Assembly: GCA_029256565.1 (NCBI GenBank)
Contig: JAQSXQ010000027.1
Span: 1 to 9,921, forward strand
Source of the DNA: Mycobacterium sp.
Lineage (GTDB): Bacteria > Actinomycetota > Actinomycetes > Mycobacteriales > Mycobacteriaceae
Length of the DNA: 9,921 nucleotides
Reading direction: 5' to 3'
A program made the translations under genes and the position numbers. Shown piece after piece: positions 6,436-9,921 of this stretch; positions within the stretch are counted from its first letter, which is position 1; the number at the start of each line of letters is the position of its first letter. The notes beneath the pieces are model-generated. The model saw only the letters and a program-made list of their open reading frames with translations, made no database searches and was not told the DNA's origin.

Positions 6436-6490
6436 CGCGAGAACCACCGACGGTCATCGAGCCGTCCTACGGCGAAAGTGAACAGTGAAC

Positions 6491-9400
6491 ATGTCTGAAT
6501 CCCAGGACGCCTCGCAACCTTCGCCGGAGGCGGCAGTCGAACCCTCGCCGGTCCTCTCCGAAGCCGTCGCGGCCGAGAAGGACCAGCCCAACCGCGTCGA
6601 GGTCTCGGTGCCCGAGGTGCGCGAGTGGCTGCGCAACTGGGTGGCCAACGCGACGGGTCAGTCGCCCGACAGCATCAACGAGAACGCGCCGCTGATCGAG
6701 TTGGGCCTGGCCTCGCGCGATGCGGTGGCGATGGCCAGCGACATCGAGGACTACTGCGGGGTGACGCTGACGGCCACGATGGCCTTCCGGCATCCCACGA
6801 TCGAGGCCCTCGCCACGCTGATCGTCGAGGGCGAGCCCGAGCCCGCGGAGGCCAGCGACGAGGACTGGTCCCGCCAGGTCGACGAGGGCCGGACGAACAT
6901 CGCGATCGTCGGCGTCGGCACCCGGTTCCCGGGCGACATGAACACTCCCGACGAGATGTGGGAGGCGCTGCTCGAGGGCCGCGACGCGATCACCGATCTG
7001 CCGGAGGGCCGCTGGTCGGAGTTCACGTCCGAGCCGCGGATCGCCGAGCGCGTGGCCAAGGCCCGCACCCGCGGCGGCTACCTCTCGGACATCAAGGGCT
7101 TCGACGCCGAGTTCTTCGCGCTGTCGAAGATGGAAGCCGACAACATCGATCCGCAGCAGCGGATGGCGCTCGAGCTGACCTGGGAAGCCCTTGAGCACGC
7201 CAGGATTCCCGCGTCCAGCCTGCGCGGCGCCAACGTCGGCGTGTTCGTCGGCAGCTCGGTCAACGACTACATGTTCATGTCGGTCGCCGATCCCGCAGTG
7301 GCGCATCCCTATGCCATCACCGGTAACTCGAGCGCCGTCATCGCCAACCGGGTGTCGTACTTCTACGACTTCCGCGGGCCGTCGATGGCCATCGACACCG
7401 CATGCTCGTCGTCACTCGTCGCCGTGCAGGAGGGCATCAAGGCCCTGCGCGCAGGCGACGCCGACGTCGTGGTGGCAGGTGGCGTCAACGCGCTGATCAC
7501 CCCGCTGGTGACGTTGGGCTTCGACGAGGTCGGCGGCGTGCTGGCACCCGACGGTCGAATCAAGTCCTTCTCCGCCGACGCCGACGGCTACGCGCGCTCC
7601 GAGGGCGGCGGCATGGTCGTGCTCAAGCGGCTCGAGGACGCCCGCCGCGACGGCGACGACATCCTGGCGGTCATCGCCGGTGGCGCTGTCAACCACGACG
7701 GCCGATCCAACGGCATGTTGGCGCCCAACCCCGACGCGCAGGAAGCGGTGCTGCGCAAGGCATATCACGACGCCGGCATCGACCCGAAGACCGTCGACTA
7801 CGTCGAGGCGCACGGGACGGGCACCATCCTCGGCGACCCGATCGAGGCCGACGCCCTTGGGCGCGTCATCGGTCGCGGCCGTTCGGCCGACCGTCCGGCG
7901 CTGCTCGGCGCGGTGAAGTCCAACGTCGGTCACCTGGAGTCGGCCGCGGGTGCCGCGAGCCTCGCAAAGGTCGCGCTGTCGCTCAAGAACGACAAGCTGC
8001 CGCCGTCGATCAACTACGCGGGTCCCAACCCCTACATCGACTTCGACCGCGAACACCTCAAGGTCGTCGACACCGTCAGTGACTGGCCGCGCTACGGCGG
8101 ATACGCAGTGGCTGGCGTCTCCGGCTTCGGCTTCGGCGGCGCCAACGCGCACCTCGTGGTGCGCGAGGTGCTGCCAAGCGATCTGGTCGAGCCCGAGGCC
8201 GAGCCCGACGTCGTCGTGGTCAAGCCGGCCACCGACGAAGCCGACGTCGTCTACGTCGGCGGGGTGCGGATGGACGAGTACGGCGAGTTCATCCACGACG
8301 ACGAACCCGGCGACGACGAGTTCAGCGTCACCGCGAGCAACGGTGAGGTCGAACTCGAGCTGCCCGGGTTGACCGACGAGGCCCTGCGCCTGCTCGAGAT
8401 CGCCCGCGAGGAACTCGAGGCCGCCGAGTCCGAGAACCCGCCCACTCCCATCGTGCCGCTTGCGGTCTCGGGATTCCTGACCTCGCGCAAGCGGGCCACG
8501 GCCGCCGAACTCGCCGACTGGATCGAGAGCCCCGAGGGGCAGGCGTCGTCGCTGGAGGACATCGGCCGCTCGCTGTCGCGGCGCAACCACGGCCGGTCCC
8601 GTTCGGTGGTGCTGGCGCACGACAAGGACGAAGCGGTGAAGGGCCTGCGGGCCGTCGCCGAGGGCAAGCAGAGCCCGCTGGTCATCTCGTCGGACGGCCC
8701 CGTGACGAACGGCCCGGTGTGGGTGCTCGCCGGTTTCGGTGCGCAGCACCGCAAGATGGGCAAGAGCCTGTACCTGCGCGATGAGATCTTCGCCGAGTGG
8801 ATCAACAAGGTCGACGCCTACGTCCAGGACGAGCGCGGCTACTCGGTGGTCGAACTGATCCTCGACGACTCGCAGGACTACGGCATCGAGACCACCCAGA
8901 CCGTGATCTTCGCGATCCAGGTCGCACTGGGCGAGACGCTCAAGGCGCACGGCGCGAAACCCGGTGCGCTGGTTGGTCAGTCGCTCGGCGAGGCCGCGGC
9001 TGCCTACTTCTCCGGTGGACTGTCGCTCGAGGACGCCACCAGGACCATCTGCTCGCGCGCGCACCTCATGGGTGAGGGCGAGGCGATGCTGTTCGGGGAG
9101 TACATCCGCCTGATGGCACTGGTCGAGTACTCGGCCGAGGAGATCAAGACCGTCTTCTCCGACTTCCCCGACCTCGAGGTGTGCGTCTATGCCGCACCCA
9201 CGCAGACGGTGATCGGTGGCCCGCCCGAGCAGGTCGACGCGATCATCGCCCGCGCCGAGTCGGAGGGGAAGTTCGCCCGCAAGTTCCAGACCAAGGGCGC
9301 CAGCCACACCCAGCAGATGGATCCCCTCCTCGGGGAGCTGGCGGCCGAGATCCAGGGCATCGAGCCCCGCCCGCTGGACGTCGCGTACTACTCGACCGTC

Positions 9401-9921
9401 CACGAGGGCAGCCTGATTCGTGCAGGCGCCGACCCGATCCACGACGTCGAGTACTGGAAGAAGGGGTTGCGGCACAGCGTGTACTTCACGCACGGCATCC
9501 GCAACGCCGTCGACAACGGGCACACCACGTTCCTGGAGTTGGCCCCGAATCCGGTGGCGCTCATGCAGGTTGGTTTGACGACGGCCAGCGCCGGACTGCA
9601 CGACGGTCAGCTGATCCCCACGCTGGCCCGCAAGCAGGACGAGGTCGACTCGATGACCTCTGCCATGGCCAACCTGTTCGTCTACGGCCACGACCTCGAC
9701 TTCCGCACGCTGTTCGGCAAGGGTGAGTTCGCGCACATCCCGCCGACCCGTTTCAAGCGCAAGCCGCACTGGCTCGACGCCCACTTCACCGGTGACAGCT
9801 CCGCGGTGATCCCCGGCAACCACGTCGCGACCCCGGACGGTCGGCACGTGTGGGAGTACCAGGCGCGTGGCGCGGTCGACGCCGCTGCGCTGGCTGCCCT
9901 GGTCAAGGCTGCTGCGACGCA
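6491..9921 (+). CDS. pks13: Pks13, mycolic acid condensing polyketide synthase (3' end outside window)
   Basis: Pks13 performs the final Claisen-type condensation of meromycolate with a 2-carboxyacyl chain to give the beta-keto mycolate precursor. The frame is open at the right edge and covers 1143 full codons of a protein of about 1733 in M. tuberculosis. Domains in order: an N-terminal ACP with the phosphopantetheine Ser75 in LGLASRDAV; KS with Cys305 in TACSSSL, His441 in EAHGTGT and His481 in VGHLESAAG; an acidic interdomain linker (about 565-650); AT with Ser831 in GQSLGEA and His939 in GASHTQQ; and the post-AT region ending soon after NIPPTRF-like HIPPTRFKRK. The C-terminal ACP and thioesterase lie beyond the window. 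Offsets of the active-site residues from the M. tuberculosis numbering (Ser55, Cys287, Ser801, His909) imply about 20 extra N-terminal residues and about 12 extra in the linker. All sites share one frame, so there is no frameshift. ATG 6491 has only a weak GAAAG upstream; GTG 6485 is an in-frame alternative adding two residues. Cognate accD4 would be expected downstream. Confidence 0.97.
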   Translation, partial: MSESQDASQPSPEAAVEPSPVLSEAVAAEKDQPNRVEVSVPEVREWLRNWVANATGQSPDSINENAPLIELGLASRDAVAMASDIEDYCGVTLTATMAFRHPTIEALATLIVEGEPEPAEASDEDWSRQVDEGRTNIAIVGVGTRFPGDMNTPDEMWEALLEGRDAITDLPEGRWSEFTSEPRIAERVAKARTRGGYLSDIKGFDAEFFALSKMEADNIDPQQRMALELTWEALEHARIPASSLRGANVGVFVGSSVNDYMFMSVADPAVAHPYAITGNSSAVIANRVSYFYDFRGPSMAIDTACSSSLVAVQEGIKALRAGDADVVVAGGVNALITPLVTLGFDEVGGVLAPDGRIKSFSADADGYARSEGGGMVVLKRLEDARRDGDDILAVIAGGAVNHDGRSNGMLAPNPDAQEAVLRKAYHDAGIDPKTVDYVEAHGTGTILGDPIEADALGRVIGRGRSADRPALLGAVKSNVGHLESAAGAASLAKVALSLKNDKLPPSINYAGPNPYIDFDREHLKVVDTVSDWPRYGGYAVAGVSGFGFGGANAHLVVREVLPSDLVEPEAEPDVVVVKPATDEADVVYVGGVRMDEYGEFIHDDEPGDDEFSVTASNGEVELELPGLTDEALRLLEIAREELEAAESENPPTPIVPLAVSGFLTSRKRATAAELADWIESPEGQASSLEDIGRSLSRRNHGRSRSVVLAHDKDEAVKGLRAVAEGKQSPLVISSDGPVTNGPVWVLAGFGAQHRKMGKSLYLRDEIFAEWINKVDAYVQDERGYSVVELILDDSQDYGIETTQTVIFAIQVALGETLKAHGAKPGALVGQSLGEAAAAYFSGGLSLEDATRTICSRAHLMGEGEAMLFGEYIRLMALVEYSAEEIKTVFSDFPDLEVCVYAAPTQTVIGGPPEQVDAIIARAESEGKFARKFQTKGASHTQQMDPLLGELAAEIQGIEPRPLDVAYYSTVHEGSLIRAGADPIHDVEYWKKGLRHSVYFTHGIRNAVDNGHTTFLELAPNPVALMQVGLTTASAGLHDGQLIPTLARKQDEVDSMTSAMANLFVYGHDLDFRTLFGKGEFAHIPPTRFKRKPHWLDAHFTGDSSAVIPGNHVATPDGRHVWEYQARGAVDAAALAALVKAAAT

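Noticed and set aside
4327..6447. Long open frame on the - strand opposite fadD32 (about 700 codons)
   Set aside because: It is a mirror of a high-GC gene: the product is low-complexity Arg/Val/Asp/Gly-rich with no domain, while the + strand encodes a clear FadD32.
6449..6466. Small inverted repeat GACGG/CCGTC in the fadD32-pks13 gap
   Set aside because: Five pairs with an 8-nt loop are expected by chance at this GC content, and there is no sign of a promoter or terminator.
7412..9847. Open frame of about 810 codons on the - strand opposite pks13
   Set aside because: Same GC-bias artefact; the + strand carries all Pks13 active sites in one frame through this interval.
6491..9921. Possible frameshift in pks13, because several other + frames are open in parts
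   Set aside because: Ser75, Cys305, His441, His481, Ser831 and His939 all fall in a single frame from ATG 6491 to the window end.

Overview
The window comes from a high-GC, mycolic-acid-producing actinobacterium, most likely a non-tuberculous Mycobacterium (Mycolicibacterium-like). The basis is the strong G/C third-position bias and five proteins that match, from memory, the M. tuberculosis mycolate/arabinogalactan locus Rv3805c to Rv3800c. All genes read on the + strand. No RNA gene, CRISPR array, insertion sequence or phage element is visible.

Layout: the 3' part of aftB (1-1680) is open at the left edge. A 92-bp gap with a CRP-like operator follows, then fbpD/MPT51 (1773-2663), a small DUF732-like secreted or lipoprotein gene (2723-3250), and the cutinase-like mycolate-locus hydrolase culp6/Rv3802 (3270-4277). 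A 268-bp regulatory gap with an AT-rich promoter island precedes fadD32 (4546-6435). Last comes the first two thirds of pks13 (6491-9921), open at the right edge and reading from the N-terminal ACP through KS and AT.

Function: FadD32 activates meromycolic acid as an acyl-adenylate and loads it on the N-terminal carrier domain of Pks13, which condenses it with a carboxylated alpha-chain to form the mycolate skeleton. AftB caps arabinan with the beta-(1->2) arabinofuranose residues that carry mycolates. FbpD (a non-catalytic antigen 85 homologue) and the Rv3802-type envelope hydrolase act outside the membrane on or near the mycolate layer. The window therefore joins cytoplasmic mycolate synthesis to its acceptor and its extracellular handling.

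Most of this is a known, conserved and largely essential pathway, and I do not see an undescribed large system. The points worth a second look are: no catalytically competent antigen 85 gene (fbpA) between aftB and fbpD, where M. tuberculosis has one; a GTGA-N6-TCAC operator in that gap; an uncharacterised DUF732-like exported protein with a possible leaderless GTG start; 11-bp-phased direct repeats upstream of fadD32; and a cysteine pair in FbpD.
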